Source: Gammaproteobacteria bacterium (GTDB lineage Bacteria > Pseudomonadota > Gammaproteobacteria > Steroidobacterales > Steroidobacteraceae). Taken from it: a stretch of 64,000 nucleotides of DNA. Positions 34,963 through 43,359 of this stretch are shown piece after piece (the stretch's first letter is position 1; the number at the start of each line of letters is the position of its first letter). Location: the NCBI GenBank assembly GCA_027315105.1, contig DAHUYP010000090.1:44970-108969 (forward strand), written 5' to 3'. The translations under genes were made by a program, and so were the position numbers. The notes below the pieces were generated by a model. The model was given only the letters and a program-made list of their open reading frames with translations, did not search any database and had not been told where the DNA came from.

Positions 34963-37221
34963 TCACTTGGGCGCCTGGGACCCCGGCTCCAGAGCGTCGG
35001 TCCGAACGAATGCGTAGCGATGCGCGTCGCCGGGGCGCCCCCATTGCTGATACAACTGCTCGAGATAGTGACGCGCGAGCGACCGATAGGACGGCAATGC
35101 GCCGATATCCTTGCTGAGAATGTCGTAGCTGTGCGTCAGCAGCTTCTCTGCTTCCGCATAGCGCCCCAGGCCGGCGAGCGCGGCGCCTTCGGCGCTCTCG
35201 GCGACCGCGGTCTTCCAGTGGGAGGCCGAGAATGCCGCCGTATAGATCTTGACGGCGGTGCTCGCAGAGGCGATGGCGTCGCGGTATTTTCGCGTCGCCA
35301 CCTGCAGGATGGCCACATGGGTCAGGCTGCTCGCGACGTCAGGATGCATGTCGCCCAGCAGCCGGAGCCGCATTTCCAGCGCCTCGTGCAGATCGCGATC
35401 CGCGTCGACGTAGTCGCCGGCTTCGATCTGCCAGTAGCCGATCCGGTTCATGATGCGTGCGACGTCCGGATGATCGGACCGAAAGAGCTGTCGATACACC
35501 TGCAGGGATTCTTCCTCGGTACGCAAGGCCGCCCGCCGCTGGCCGCGATCGTATTCCACGAAGGCGAGGTTATTCAGCGTATTGGCGACGTCCGGATGGA
35601 CCTCGCCGAGCAGTTCGCGCTGCATGGCCAGAGCCTGACGGTAGGTCGCCTCGGCGGCTGCGAGTTCGCCCTTGTCATACAGCACGGACGCGAGGTTATT
35701 GAGCCCCATCGCGATCTCCGGGTGCTTGTCGCCGAGCAGGCGCCGCTTCATGTCGAGGGCTTCGGTGAACAGCCTCTGGGAGTCGTCGTAGTCGCCGTTC
35801 TCCTCCGACAGCAGCCCCAGATCGTTCACGGCCTGCGCAAGATCGGGGTGCGGCAGCGAACCGCGCAGCTGGCGCTGCATGGCCACGGCTTCGCGCATGA
35901 GCGCCAGAGCCGACTTGAGATCGCCGCGTTGATCGACCACCTTCGCCAGATCCTGCAAGGTGCGGGCGATATCGCCGTTGGCCGCGCCGTACAGTGCGCG
36001 CTGGCGCGCCAGCGCCTCCCGCAAGCGCTGTTCCGCCGCATCGTATTGCCCTTGCTGCGCCAGTGCCGTCCCGAGCCCAAACAGCGTCTTCGCCTGCGCT
36101 GCGCGGCCTTGCGGCTGCGCGGGCTGTGCGGCCTCGACCGCCGCTGCCTCGCCAAAGGCTTTCTGCGCCCCGTCGTAGTCCGCCTGCAGCGTCAGCAGCT
36201 CGCCCAGATGATTCAGCGAGTCGTCCAGCGTCACGGGCGCGGGTGAGCCAAGGCCGCGCCGCGTCTCGACCGCGCGGACGAGCAACGGCCTGGCCTGGTG
36301 GTAGAGGCCGAGTCCCATGTAGACGGTGCCGACGGTGTCCAGCAGCGCCGCCTGCACCGCGGGCTGCGTCGCCAGCTCGGTGTCGATCCGCGCCGCGCCC
36401 TTGTCCAGCATCTCGCGCGCCGTGACGCTGTTGCCACGCGCCTCACTCGGATCGGAAATGCGAAACAGATCGATGAGGAAATTGGTCGTGCGGTGCGAGG
36501 TCTCCGCCTCGGCCTCGGCGCGCAGGGTCTCACGCTGTGCCGTGGCGCGCGCTACCAGCGCCAGCGCAGCCAGCCCGGTGGTCAACACCATTCCAGCCAG
36601 CGCCGAAGCCGTGATCGCGAGCAGCTGTCGTTGGCGGCGATGCTGTTCACGCTGCTTCAGCGCATCGAAGCCGAGCCCGAGCATGCCCGCGATCAGCTTC
36701 AGCTTGGCATTGGTCTTGCCGTCCTTGCCTGCGCGCGCATCGGCGGCAATGGGCTCGGTGCGCTCCTCGGTGAGACGCCCATCCGCGCCCATCCGGTAGC
36801 GCAGCGCGGGCGGGAAGCACTCGTTCCCGGCCTGCGCCGCATCGTCGGACGCGTTGGGCTCACCATCGACGATGAGACAGAGGATCCGGCTCTCCCGGCC
36901 GAGGCGCTTGAAGGCAAGGATCTCCTCGTCCACCCAGCGGGATTTCGCGGCGTACGGCGAGCAGATCACGAGCTGACAGGCCGATTCCCGGAGCGCCTCG
37001 TTGATGACGGCGCCGAGGTCGGTCGCACTCGCCAGCTCTTCGCGATCGCGAAAGATTGGCGCCAGACGCCTGGGTATCTCGCCGTGTTCGGTGATCTGGC
37101 CGATCAGGTGTTTTGGCGGTCGGTAGGACTCCAATGACTTGTGCAGCCATTGCGCCCACTTCGCGTCGCGGTGGCTGTAACTCAGGAACGCCCGGTACTT
37201 TGGCCGCTCCAATGTGACCAT
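34963..37221 (-). CDS. TIR domain - transmembrane helix - TPR protein
   Basis: 752 residues. The N-terminal TIR domain (about 8-150) has box 1 YRAFLSYSHRD and the IFRDREEL and SPYAAKSRWVDEEI segments; E99/E100 lies where NADase-type TIR domains carry their catalytic glutamate. A single hydrophobic helix (about 200-224) follows, so TIR should be cytosolic. The rest is about ten tetratricopeptide repeats of the kinesin-light-chain type with recurrent H-P-D/E-(I/V)-A..LNNLA units, probably periplasmic given one helix. TIR proteins in bacteria often act in defence by consuming NAD+ or making signal nucleotides. It is divergent, 205 bases apart, from a SLOG-like multi-TM gene, which suggests a two-gene module. 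Confidence 0.83.
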   Translation of the reverse strand: MVTLERPKYRAFLSYSHRDAKWAQWLHKSLESYRPPKHLIGQITEHGEIPRRLAPIFRDREELASATDLGAVINEALRESACQLVICSPYAAKSRWVDEEILAFKRLGRESRILCLIVDGEPNASDDAAQAGNECFPPALRYRMGADGRLTEERTEPIAADARAGKDGKTNAKLKLIAGMLGLGFDALKQREQHRRQRQLLAITASALAGMVLTTGLAALALVARATAQRETLRAEAEAETSHRTTNFLIDLFRISDPSEARGNSVTAREMLDKGAARIDTELATQPAVQAALLDTVGTVYMGLGLYHQARPLLVRAVETRRGLGSPAPVTLDDSLNHLGELLTLQADYDGAQKAFGEAAAVEAAQPAQPQGRAAQAKTLFGLGTALAQQGQYDAAEQRLREALARQRALYGAANGDIARTLQDLAKVVDQRGDLKSALALMREAVAMQRQLRGSLPHPDLAQAVNDLGLLSEENGDYDDSQRLFTEALDMKRRLLGDKHPEIAMGLNNLASVLYDKGELAAAEATYRQALAMQRELLGEVHPDVANTLNNLAFVEYDRGQRRAALRTEEESLQVYRQLFRSDHPDVARIMNRIGYWQIEAGDYVDADRDLHEALEMRLRLLGDMHPDVASSLTHVAILQVATRKYRDAIASASTAVKIYTAAFSASHWKTAVAESAEGAALAGLGRYAEAEKLLTHSYDILSKDIGALPSYRSLARHYLEQLYQQWGRPGDAHRYAFVRTDALEPGSQAPK

Positions 37222-37426
37222 CCTTGTAGCCGGCCCTTGGATTGATGCCAGGCGCGGATTCTCTATTCCGGCGCTGCGCCGAGCCCGTGGCGCCGAGCCC
37301 GTGGGCCGACTCTAATGCAATTGATTGGCGGCGCCTAGCACCGCCGACCCCCGCCGGCCTGTTCTCCGGCCTGAGCTACCGGCACAATGGGGGCACGAGC
37401 ATCCGTTCCAGATCGGCGCCGAATCC
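37222..37426. promoter_or_regulatory. Shared divergent control region of the TIR-TPR and SLOG-TM genes
   Basis: The 205 bases between the two proposed starts. It includes GCCGAGCCCGTGG as a direct repeat (about 37269 and 37294). No clear consensus promoter is visible. Co-regulation of the two flanking genes is suggested only by arrangement. Confidence 0.35.
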
Positions 37427-39184
37427 GTGGCCAGCAACCGCCCTCCCCAAAACTCGCCTTTTGTCGTCAGCGTTTCGGGCCACCGGAATCTGCATCCCGC
37501 GGGGTTGGCGCATCTGCGCGAGGCGGTGACGGCGTTCATGCGTCAACTCAAACAACACCTTCCGGACACGGAACTGCGGATCATGGTCGGCATGGCGGAC
37601 GGCGCCGACCTTCTGGTAGCGCAAAGCGCCCTCGATCTCGGCTTGCACGTCGATGCCGTTCTGCCCATGCCTTTGGCCGAATACGCCGAGGATTTTGACG
37701 CCGCCGCCCTGGTGCGGCTGCGATCACTGCTGCGTCATTCCAACGTTCGCAGCGTGGAACTGTCGTTATCTCCGCGTGCGCGCGGCACGGCAGTCCCTCC
37801 CGGAGCGGCTGCGCGCGATGCGCTGTACGCGAACCTCACGGCGCATCTCGTGCGCTGCAGTAGCCTGCTGCTCGCCCTGTGGGACGGCCGGATGTCGTCG
37901 CGGCCCGGCGGTACGGCCGACACCGTGCTGCGGTACCTGGGAATGCGCACGGCAGCCCAGGTCGCCGACGGCGAGATCACCTTTGTCGACGCCACCGGCG
38001 ACCCCGAGCCGGCATCGCAGCTGGCATATTGGATTCCTGCTGCGCGCAATGACGATGACGAGGCACTCACGCTGGCACGGCCCTGCTTCCTGTCGGCCGC
38101 AGGTGACGACGTGCTGCAGCGACACTACGACATGCCGTCGCAGCTCCAGCACGAGCTCGCGGCGCTGAACCATTACAACCAGGAGTATCAGCAGCTTGCC
38201 GCAGACGGCAATCTCGATCTGGGCGAATCTCTGCTGGCAACCCTGCCGCAGCACGGCCCGCTGGCGGACCGGGTCATGCTCGAGCAGATCGATGCGCAGT
38301 ACGGCAAGGCCGATGCGCTGGCGGTGTATTACCAAAAGCGCTCGGATCGTCTGTTTCTGTCCTTCAGCCTCATGGCCTTCGCCATGGGCCTGGCATATCT
38401 GATCTACGAGAAATTCACCGAGACGCGGCTGTTGCTGTTCTTCTACGCGATCATCCTGCTGTCGGGCCTCGGTCTGTATCACCTGCTGCGGGACAAACGC
38501 TGGTTCGCGAAACACCTGATCTACCGCGTGCTTGCAGAGACCATCCGCGTCAAATTCTACCTGCGCATTGCAGAGGCTGATCGGCTGGTGGATGCAGCGG
38601 AGGTGATCTCCCTCTCCGGCGTCGATCAATTTCACGGTTTCAGCTGGATCAGGCATGCACTCAAGAGCGCCGAATTGGTCGAGCGTCGGCCCGACCCGGC
38701 CGGCACGTCGACGACGCCGCAGGAAGTCGATCGAGTGTGGATCGAGAATCAGGGGAATTATTTCGCCTCCAAGGTGGTTCGGCTCGAACGCAGCCATCGC
38801 CACGGCACGCGGCTCAGGACCACGCTGCTGGTGGTGATCGCCCTAGTCATCCTGGCGCTGTTCTTCCTCCACGAGCACCTGAGCGGCCGGGTTCTCGGAA
38901 TCGGCATCCCGCTGAGGAACATGTTGACTTTCCTCATGGGCTTCGCCGCGGTGCTGCTCGGCGTCTGGGAGCTGCATCAGAACAAGATGGCGACGCGGGA
39001 GCTCCTGTGGCAATACCGCAACCAGCTCAACCACTTTTCGCGCGCGCGCACGCAGCTGTCGCGCATCAGCGCGCGAGATCGGCGCATTGAAGTGCTGGCC
39101 GAATTGGGCAAGGACTCGTTGATGGAAAGCTACCTGTGGACCATCCACCGCTATCACCGCGAGCACACCCCGCCTACGAGCTAA
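37427..39184 (+). CDS. SLOG-like nucleotide-sensor domain fused to four membrane helices
   Basis: 585 residues from the GTG at 37427; an in-frame TTG at 37325 would add a Pro-rich, unconserved 34 residues. The N-terminal alpha/beta domain reads FVVSVSGHRNL (12-22), LRIMVGMADGADLLVAQ (50-66), VLPMPL (78-83) and SLLLALWDGRM with GGTAD (about 146-165). These are SLOG/LOG-like nucleotide-binding features. The C-terminal half has two helical hairpins, TM1-TM2 (about 309-354) and TM3-TM4 (about 466-515), the latter SLATT-like, followed by an amphipathic tail. Such SLOG+membrane proteins are predicted to sense a nucleotide and perturb the membrane in conflict systems. Divergent from the TIR-TPR gene. 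Domain call by eye only. Confidence 0.65.
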   Translation: MASNRPPQNSPFVVSVSGHRNLHPAGLAHLREAVTAFMRQLKQHLPDTELRIMVGMADGADLLVAQSALDLGLHVDAVLPMPLAEYAEDFDAAALVRLRSLLRHSNVRSVELSLSPRARGTAVPPGAAARDALYANLTAHLVRCSSLLLALWDGRMSSRPGGTADTVLRYLGMRTAAQVADGEITFVDATGDPEPASQLAYWIPAARNDDDEALTLARPCFLSAAGDDVLQRHYDMPSQLQHELAALNHYNQEYQQLAADGNLDLGESLLATLPQHGPLADRVMLEQIDAQYGKADALAVYYQKRSDRLFLSFSLMAFAMGLAYLIYEKFTETRLLLFFYAIILLSGLGLYHLLRDKRWFAKHLIYRVLAETIRVKFYLRIAEADRLVDAAEVISLSGVDQFHGFSWIRHALKSAELVERRPDPAGTSTTPQEVDRVWIENQGNYFASKVVRLERSHRHGTRLRTTLLVVIALVILALFFLHEHLSGRVLGIGIPLRNMLTFLMGFAAVLLGVWELHQNKMATRELLWQYRNQLNHFSRARTQLSRISARDRRIEVLAELGKDSLMESYLWTIHRYHREHTPPTS

Positions 39185-39198
39185 GGGAGCCGGTCGTG

Positions 39199-39480
39199 TC
39201 AGGCTCCGCCCCCGAGACGGGCCGAAGGAGTCTCGACCGTGGGCGTCCCCCACGCGAAGCAGTCCATCGACAGCGCCCCATGAGTGATGCCGCCGTCGAT
39301 CGTCTCGACGGCGTCGGCCCCGCGGCTGGCGCCCATGGCCACCAGCAGCGGCAGGAAGTGCTCGTCGGTGGGATCGCTCGGCATGCGGTGCCAGCTGGCG
39401 GTAGTGCGTGAGCGCGGCGGCGTCGCGGCGCAGTACCGCCTGCCGAATCCAGTCGGAGGACGGGCATCTCGATCGTAACC
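39199..39480 (-). pseudogene. 3' remnant of a DODA/LigB-type extradiol dioxygenase, frameshifted
   Basis: The C-terminal end of a 4,5-DOPA-dioxygenase-like protein survives in two frames. The upstream piece reads SSDWIRQAVLRRDAAALTHY...LAPHAE and the downstream piece DPTDEHFLPLLVAMGAS, then ALSMDCFAWG. A single-base change near 39378-39386 breaks the frame between PHAE and DPTDEH. The 5' two-thirds is absent: the homology stops at about 39480, just before the end of the next gene. This fits deletion on insertion of the adjoining island. Confidence 0.75.
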
Positions 39481-39489
39481 GACCGGGCA

Positions 39490-39960
39490 TCACACGTTCC
39501 GAGGGCTGTCGCGCTTTAGGGCTGTCTCGAGCTGCTCGAGGATGGCGACGAGACGATCTCGGTCAACGGCGTCCATGAGGTTTCCTGAGACGCGAAGCAC
39601 TTCCTTTAGCGCGATTGTCGATTCCCCCAGGAACTCGGTGCTCAGCCCTGTACCATGTGCGGCGGCACGACGTAGCTTGTTCGCCTGGTCAGTAAGCCCG
39701 AGCCTTGACACGAGCTCGGCGGTCTGCAGCAGATAGCGATGCAGTTCGGCATTGCTTGCCAGCGGACCGTCAGTGCGTGTCATGGCCAAGTGGCGTTCAT
39801 GATAGTCGTCGCCGAAGTCGACAATTGCGTGAATGCCCGCATCGTTACATCGTCGACGGTACGCCATCGGTCGCCCTTCAGCGAAGTTGACGTCATTCCC
39901 TCGCTCGACCACTAAGCGAATGCGAGCATAGTCCAATCCGAAGGGACAGCCAGCCGCCAT
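39490..39960 (-). CDS. Small protein of unknown function, third gene of the ATPase/TOPRIM operon
   Basis: 156 residues from the ATG at 39958-39960, with GGGGG seven bases upstream. It starts 34 bases after the TOPRIM-like gene, in the same direction, so is probably co-transcribed. The N-terminal half is mixed (FGLDYARIRLVVERGNDVNF, AIVDFGDDYHERHLAMTR); the C-terminal half is helical (LHRYLLQTAELVSRLG). I recognise no family. It abuts the truncated dioxygenase remnant. Base composition is lower in GC than the core genes. Confidence 0.6.
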   Translation of the reverse strand: MAAGCPFGLDYARIRLVVERGNDVNFAEGRPMAYRRRCNDAGIHAIVDFGDDYHERHLAMTRTDGPLASNAELHRYLLQTAELVSRLGLTDQANKLRRAAAHGTGLSTEFLGESTIALKEVLRVSGNLMDAVDRDRLVAILEQLETALKRDSPRNV

Positions 39961-39994
39961 GAGCGAACCCCCGGGTTACGTGCGGGGGGGGCGA

Positions 39995-40591
39995 TCACGC
40001 CACGCGTTGCGACAACTCGCTAAGCCTCTCGCGCGCCCTCCGCAGGCTTGACGATTGTCGCGCAGCCCGAGACGGGTCCCACGAACGTCGCACAAGTTCA
40101 CAGAGCCGAGCGTTGTAGCCAAGACCTCGCGATGCCACCGCTCCGTCCGACGGAAGAAGATCTTCACGGACTTCACGAGGCGCGCGTCGTGCAAGCTGAA
40201 GAAGTGTAGCTTTCGGATCGCGGAGAGAATCCGGTGCGCGCGGGAGGGCATTCGCGCCGCGGCCGAGCAGTTCACGCATCGCTTCAGCGTCAGCGAGGAG
40301 CCACGATTCAACTTCATGCACTGCCACACGAAACAGAAGATTGCGCCGATGCAATCGGTCGGGCAGCCAATCGGCAATAAGCGCCGGTGGACATACCACC
40401 TGATCCAAATCCGTGATCACCAGCACTGGCAGCCGACGAGCCATCTCTGAAAAATTGGCCATGCGCTTCTGCAGGTAGCCCCGCCCGCCACCCCGAAGTC
40501 GCTGAACGACGTTGAGGCCTGCATCAGTTACCAGACGTTGGCCGATTTCTTCACTTAGCGCGTCTTCTGTAGCCAGAGCAATCGACGCCAT
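39995..40591 (-). CDS. TOPRIM-like (DUF4276-type) protein paired with an AAA ATPase
   Basis: 198 residues. The start codon overlaps the upstream ATPase stop (TAATG), so the two are coupled. Acidic motifs in TOPRIM order are visible: the early glutamate in ATEDALSE (residue 9), VITDLDQ (D61, D63), and VHEVESWLLAD (E93, E95, D101), the last typical of DUF4276/AbiLii-like proteins. Such a protein next to an OLD/ABC-type ATPase is the layout of several anti-phage systems (AbiL, PARIS and OLD-like). The nuclease role is inferred. A run of eight G (39984-39991) lies just beyond the stop. Confidence 0.7.
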   Translation of the reverse strand: MASIALATEDALSEEIGQRLVTDAGLNVVQRLRGGGRGYLQKRMANFSEMARRLPVLVITDLDQVVCPPALIADWLPDRLHRRNLLFRVAVHEVESWLLADAEAMRELLGRGANALPRAPDSLRDPKATLLQLARRAPREVREDLLPSDGAVASRGLGYNARLCELVRRSWDPSRAARQSSSLRRARERLSELSQRVA

Positions 40592-41754
40592 TACCAGAGC
40601 GCCAATTGTTCGACAGTCTTTGGGTGCGTTTTCGGAAGCACAACCTCGGCTATCGAAAAGCCAGACCGAAGCGACAGAGTCTCCGTTTCGTTAACCGGCC
40701 GTACTATGGTGCCTTCGGCATCCGGCTCGAGGAGCAGGACGCCTCTCCCATCAATCCCGGGGTTACTCAATAGAGCTTCACTGTGGGTGCTGATTAGCAC
40801 CTGTCGAGGGCGCTTCTTCTTGTCTCGTTGAATTCTTTCCAGGAGCCGAGGAATCTCTCGAACAATTGCGTCATTCAGAGAGAGTTCTGGTTCCTCCAGG
40901 AGCAGGAGCGAATCACCTTCCGCAAGTACCCACAGCAGCCCCAACAACCGAAGCGTGCCATCGGAGAATTGCTCTTCCCGTTGCCAGCCTGCATTCGGCC
41001 GATAGTGAGTGTACATCGCCTCAAGATGCGGCCGACCGGACGCCTTATCCTGGGTAAAACGCAGTTCCTTGAATTGTGGGACGGCCAACGCAAGGGCCTT
41101 TCCGATTCTCTTGAGCCTGGAGTCACGGACTTTCTTTGGCGTCCTGGCAACGCGCTCCAGGAATCCTTGGCCGAACGGGTCATCCTCTAGGCGCTTGCCC
41201 CCAATCTGATCGCCAAATTTTAAGAGTTGCGGCACCAGATGCAGATAAGTAATTTGCCCGAAGAAGGAAGCCAACTCTCGAAATTCGGCATTGACCTGAA
41301 TCTGCTCGAGCGCAGTTTGCGTCAGTCGCATCGGATCCTGCTTGTCGGAAGCAGTCGGCCGGTCGAGAATTGGTTCTGATTTGCCGCGCCCCCAGACTTG
41401 CTCGATGGAAATTAGGGTTCTTTGGGCCCCTTTCCCTTCGGGCTTAAATCCAAGGATGTACCGCCAATCTGGCGATCGCTGCTCTCGGGCTTCCGCGAGA
41501 TGGACCTCGATCCGAACTTCGGGATCACGCCTCGCGTGTAGGCACCGGAGCTTATGGATTCCGCCGCGATCGGCTATCGCTTTTTGGAGTCCGCCGCCCT
41601 GGGGCTTACTGATGTCGTGAAGAAACCGAAAGACATCAAGCAGATTCGACTTTCCAGACGCGTTTGCGCCGAGAAGATACGTGCGGTCGATGAGCGGCAC
41701 GTCGATCTGTCGAAAGTTACGCCAGTTCTTCAGTGCAAGGTGGGTGACAATCAT
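40591..41754 (-). CDS. AAA/ABC-type ATPase of the OLD/AbiL group
   Basis: 387 residues. The N-terminal strand LALKNWRNFRQIDVPL precedes Walker A GANASGKSN (29-37). Near the C-terminus are an ABC-like signature EEQFSDGTLRLLGLL, Walker B DSLLLLEEPELSLN and the switch STHSEALLSN. This is the RecF/SMC-like AAA_21 type found in defence ATPases that gate a partner nuclease. Overlap with the next gene by one base implies a stoichiometric pair. Base composition is visibly lower in GC than flanking core genes, suggesting transfer. Confidence 0.85.
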   Translation of the reverse strand: MIVTHLALKNWRNFRQIDVPLIDRTYLLGANASGKSNLLDVFRFLHDISKPQGGGLQKAIADRGGIHKLRCLHARRDPEVRIEVHLAEAREQRSPDWRYILGFKPEGKGAQRTLISIEQVWGRGKSEPILDRPTASDKQDPMRLTQTALEQIQVNAEFRELASFFGQITYLHLVPQLLKFGDQIGGKRLEDDPFGQGFLERVARTPKKVRDSRLKRIGKALALAVPQFKELRFTQDKASGRPHLEAMYTHYRPNAGWQREEQFSDGTLRLLGLLWVLAEGDSLLLLEEPELSLNDAIVREIPRLLERIQRDKKKRPRQVLISTHSEALLSNPGIDGRGVLLLEPDAEGTIVRPVNETETLSLRSGFSIAEVVLPKTHPKTVEQLALW

Positions 41755-41988
41755 TATTGGTTTCGCATCAAATCCGGGCTTAGTGCATGAGGCGTGCGTA
41801 TTGCCGCGTCAGCATTGGTCGGCGGCTGACCGGACCGAGTACATCGTCGACTCTACCGGTTCTCTACCGGCCAAAGCCGCGCCCACTACAACTTGATGAG
41901 TTTACATGCTTTTGCCTTTCGCTCAGCAATATCCTAACTATTATCTGGGTAACGTCCAGAGGGGAGTAAGGGGAGTGCACTGCCCTGA
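41755..41988. promoter_or_regulatory. AT-richer region upstream of the ATPase operon
   Basis: This non-coding stretch is lower in GC than its surroundings and should carry the operon promoter on the minus strand. It contains a short direct repeat (TCTACCGG twice near 41855-41872) and GGGGAGTAAGGGGAGTG (41961-41977). No gene is supported. Confidence 0.35.
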
Positions 41989-42156
41989 CCTGCTCTCAAG
42001 TTTCAGCGCCACGAAAAGTCCAATCGACTGGCACTGGAGTGGATCAACGACTATCTCGAACAACGCAACCATTCAGACATACCACTGTTGACTCGAGAAG
42101 AAATCGAGCGCGCTCGGGCGCGGAACAGGGAGCTGATGAACCGCGATCGGCGGTAA
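41989..42156 (+). pseudogene. 3' remnant of an unrecognised gene
   Basis: A continuous plus-strand frame ending in TAA at 42154-42156, with no start codon and a TGA just before it. It reads like real protein (FQRHEKSNRLALEWINDY, then LLTREEIERARARNRE) rather than high-GC noise. I cannot name the family; it could be the tail of a mobile-element or accessory protein. It marks the right side of the island. Confidence 0.45.
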
Positions 42157-42348
42157 GTCGCCCTCTGCGCTGTCCTCGGACATCCGAATCCTTCCCCGCG
42201 GACATTCCTACTACCAAACCCCCAGTAGAATTCCGGCAGACCTCAGCGCCGAAAACAGCCCTCGTTTTCCTGCAGAAATCCGCTGGGTCTTCGATCCTCC
42301 ATCTCGTAACCCCCTGTCTCACTGCAGGTGACAGGGTCGCACCTGCAC
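42157..42348. other. Island edge / intergenic sequence before msrA
   Basis: About 190 bases between the gene remnant and the msrA stop. It includes the small hairpin GCAGGTG...CACCTGC (42323-42345). This could terminate msrA transcription, which arrives from the right. I find no attachment-site repeat. Confidence 0.35.
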
Positions 42349-42942
42349 TTACACTTTCTCCGGCTTCTGTAACTCCGCCGTTTTGAAGCTGACCCCGCAC
42401 GAGTGATCCGGGCAGTAGCCATCCGGGTTCTTCGCCAGGTACTGCTGGTGATAGTCCTCGGCGTAATGGAACTCGGGCGCCTCGCGAATCTCGGTGGTGA
42501 TCGCGCCATGGCCAGCCTGCTCGAGCGCGCGCTGGTATGTGCGTCGCGATTGCTCGGCCGCCCCGCGCTGCGCGTCGCCGAAGGTGAAGATCGCCGAGCG
42601 ATACTGCGTGCCGATATCGTTGCCCTGCCGCATGCCCTAGGTCGGATTGTGCGACTCCCAGAAGAACTGCAGCAGCCGGCCGTAGGCGATGCGCTTGGGA
42701 TCGAACACCACCAGCACCGCTTCGGCATGGCCGGTCGCCCCCGAGCACACCTGCCGATAGCTCGGGTTGGGCACATGCCCGCCGGCGTAACCGACCGCCG
42801 TGGAATAGACGCCGGGAAGCTGCCAGAAGCCCTTCTCGGCGCCCCAGAAGCAGCCCATGGCGAACAGCGCGCGCTCCAGCCCCTCCGGGAACGGCGGCTG
42901 GATGCGATGTCCATTCACGAAATGCGTCTCGGGCACCTGCAT
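42349..42942 (-). pseudogene. msrA: Methionine-S-sulfoxide reductase gene with an in-frame amber stop
   Basis: MsrA reduces methionine-S-sulfoxide in proteins. The reading frame starts at 42942 and carries the catalytic motif [14 protein letters not shown], the GYAGG segment and GATGHAEAV. At 42637-42639 a TAG replaces the glutamine codon expected in HNPT-Q-GMRQGND. The same frame then continues intact for 95 more codons with QYRSAIF, and [13 protein letters not shown], to a normal C-terminus. Apart from the one stop the gene is complete, about 197 residues. This may be a fresh pseudogene, a suppressed stop or a sequencing error. It borders the accessory island. Confidence 0.85.
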
Positions 42943-43026
42943 GATCGATTCCTCGTATTCCGCGCCTCGGTGCGGCTACAATCGTGCCTCAGCAGACCTT
43001 AATCAAGCCCTGCGAGCGATCCCGTC

Positions 43027-43296
43027 ATGTCCGCCATCTGCCAGCCGCACAATCTGCGCCGCCCGATCAGCCACGGCCCCAAGCCTTACGGTGTGCGTGT
43101 CAGTCTTCGCCGCGGCGATCCGTTCTGCAAGATCATGGGCGCCGAATGGCATCGGGAACATTGGTTCGCGAGCGCCGCCGAGCGCGACGCCGCGCTCGGC
43201 GAGATGAGCCGCCGGCACGAATATTCGCGCGTCGGCGACAAACCCGCGCTGACATTCGAAAAAGTCGAGAATCTCGCCGCCAGCCGCGGTCTGTAG
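43027..43296 (+). CDS. Small conserved-looking protein of unknown function
   Basis: 89 residues. The sequence is of mixed composition (GVRVSLRRGDPFCKIMGAEWHREHWFASAAERDAALGEM), unlike shadow frames, and has one cysteine. It is divergent from msrA with 84 bases between. No domain recognised. The start has no strong ribosome binding site. Confidence 0.55.
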   Translation: MSAICQPHNLRRPISHGPKPYGVRVSLRRGDPFCKIMGAEWHREHWFASAAERDAALGEMSRRHEYSRVGDKPALTFEKVENLAASRGL

Positions 43297-43359
43297 GCAT
43301 CGGCCGACGCGCGGCCTGCGCGTCCGTGTCAGTGCGGCGGCGTGCGCCGCTCGGCCCGC

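Noticed and set aside
37325..37426. TTG at 37325 as the start of the SLOG-like gene
   Set aside because: It adds a Pro/Arg-rich stretch outside the recognisable domain and leaves only 103 bases for two divergent promoters. The GTG at 37427 was preferred, though neither has a clear ribosome binding site.
41989..42156. Remnant considered as a transposase tail
   Set aside because: No DDE or zinc-finger motif is visible and no terminal inverted repeats flank it, so I left the family open.
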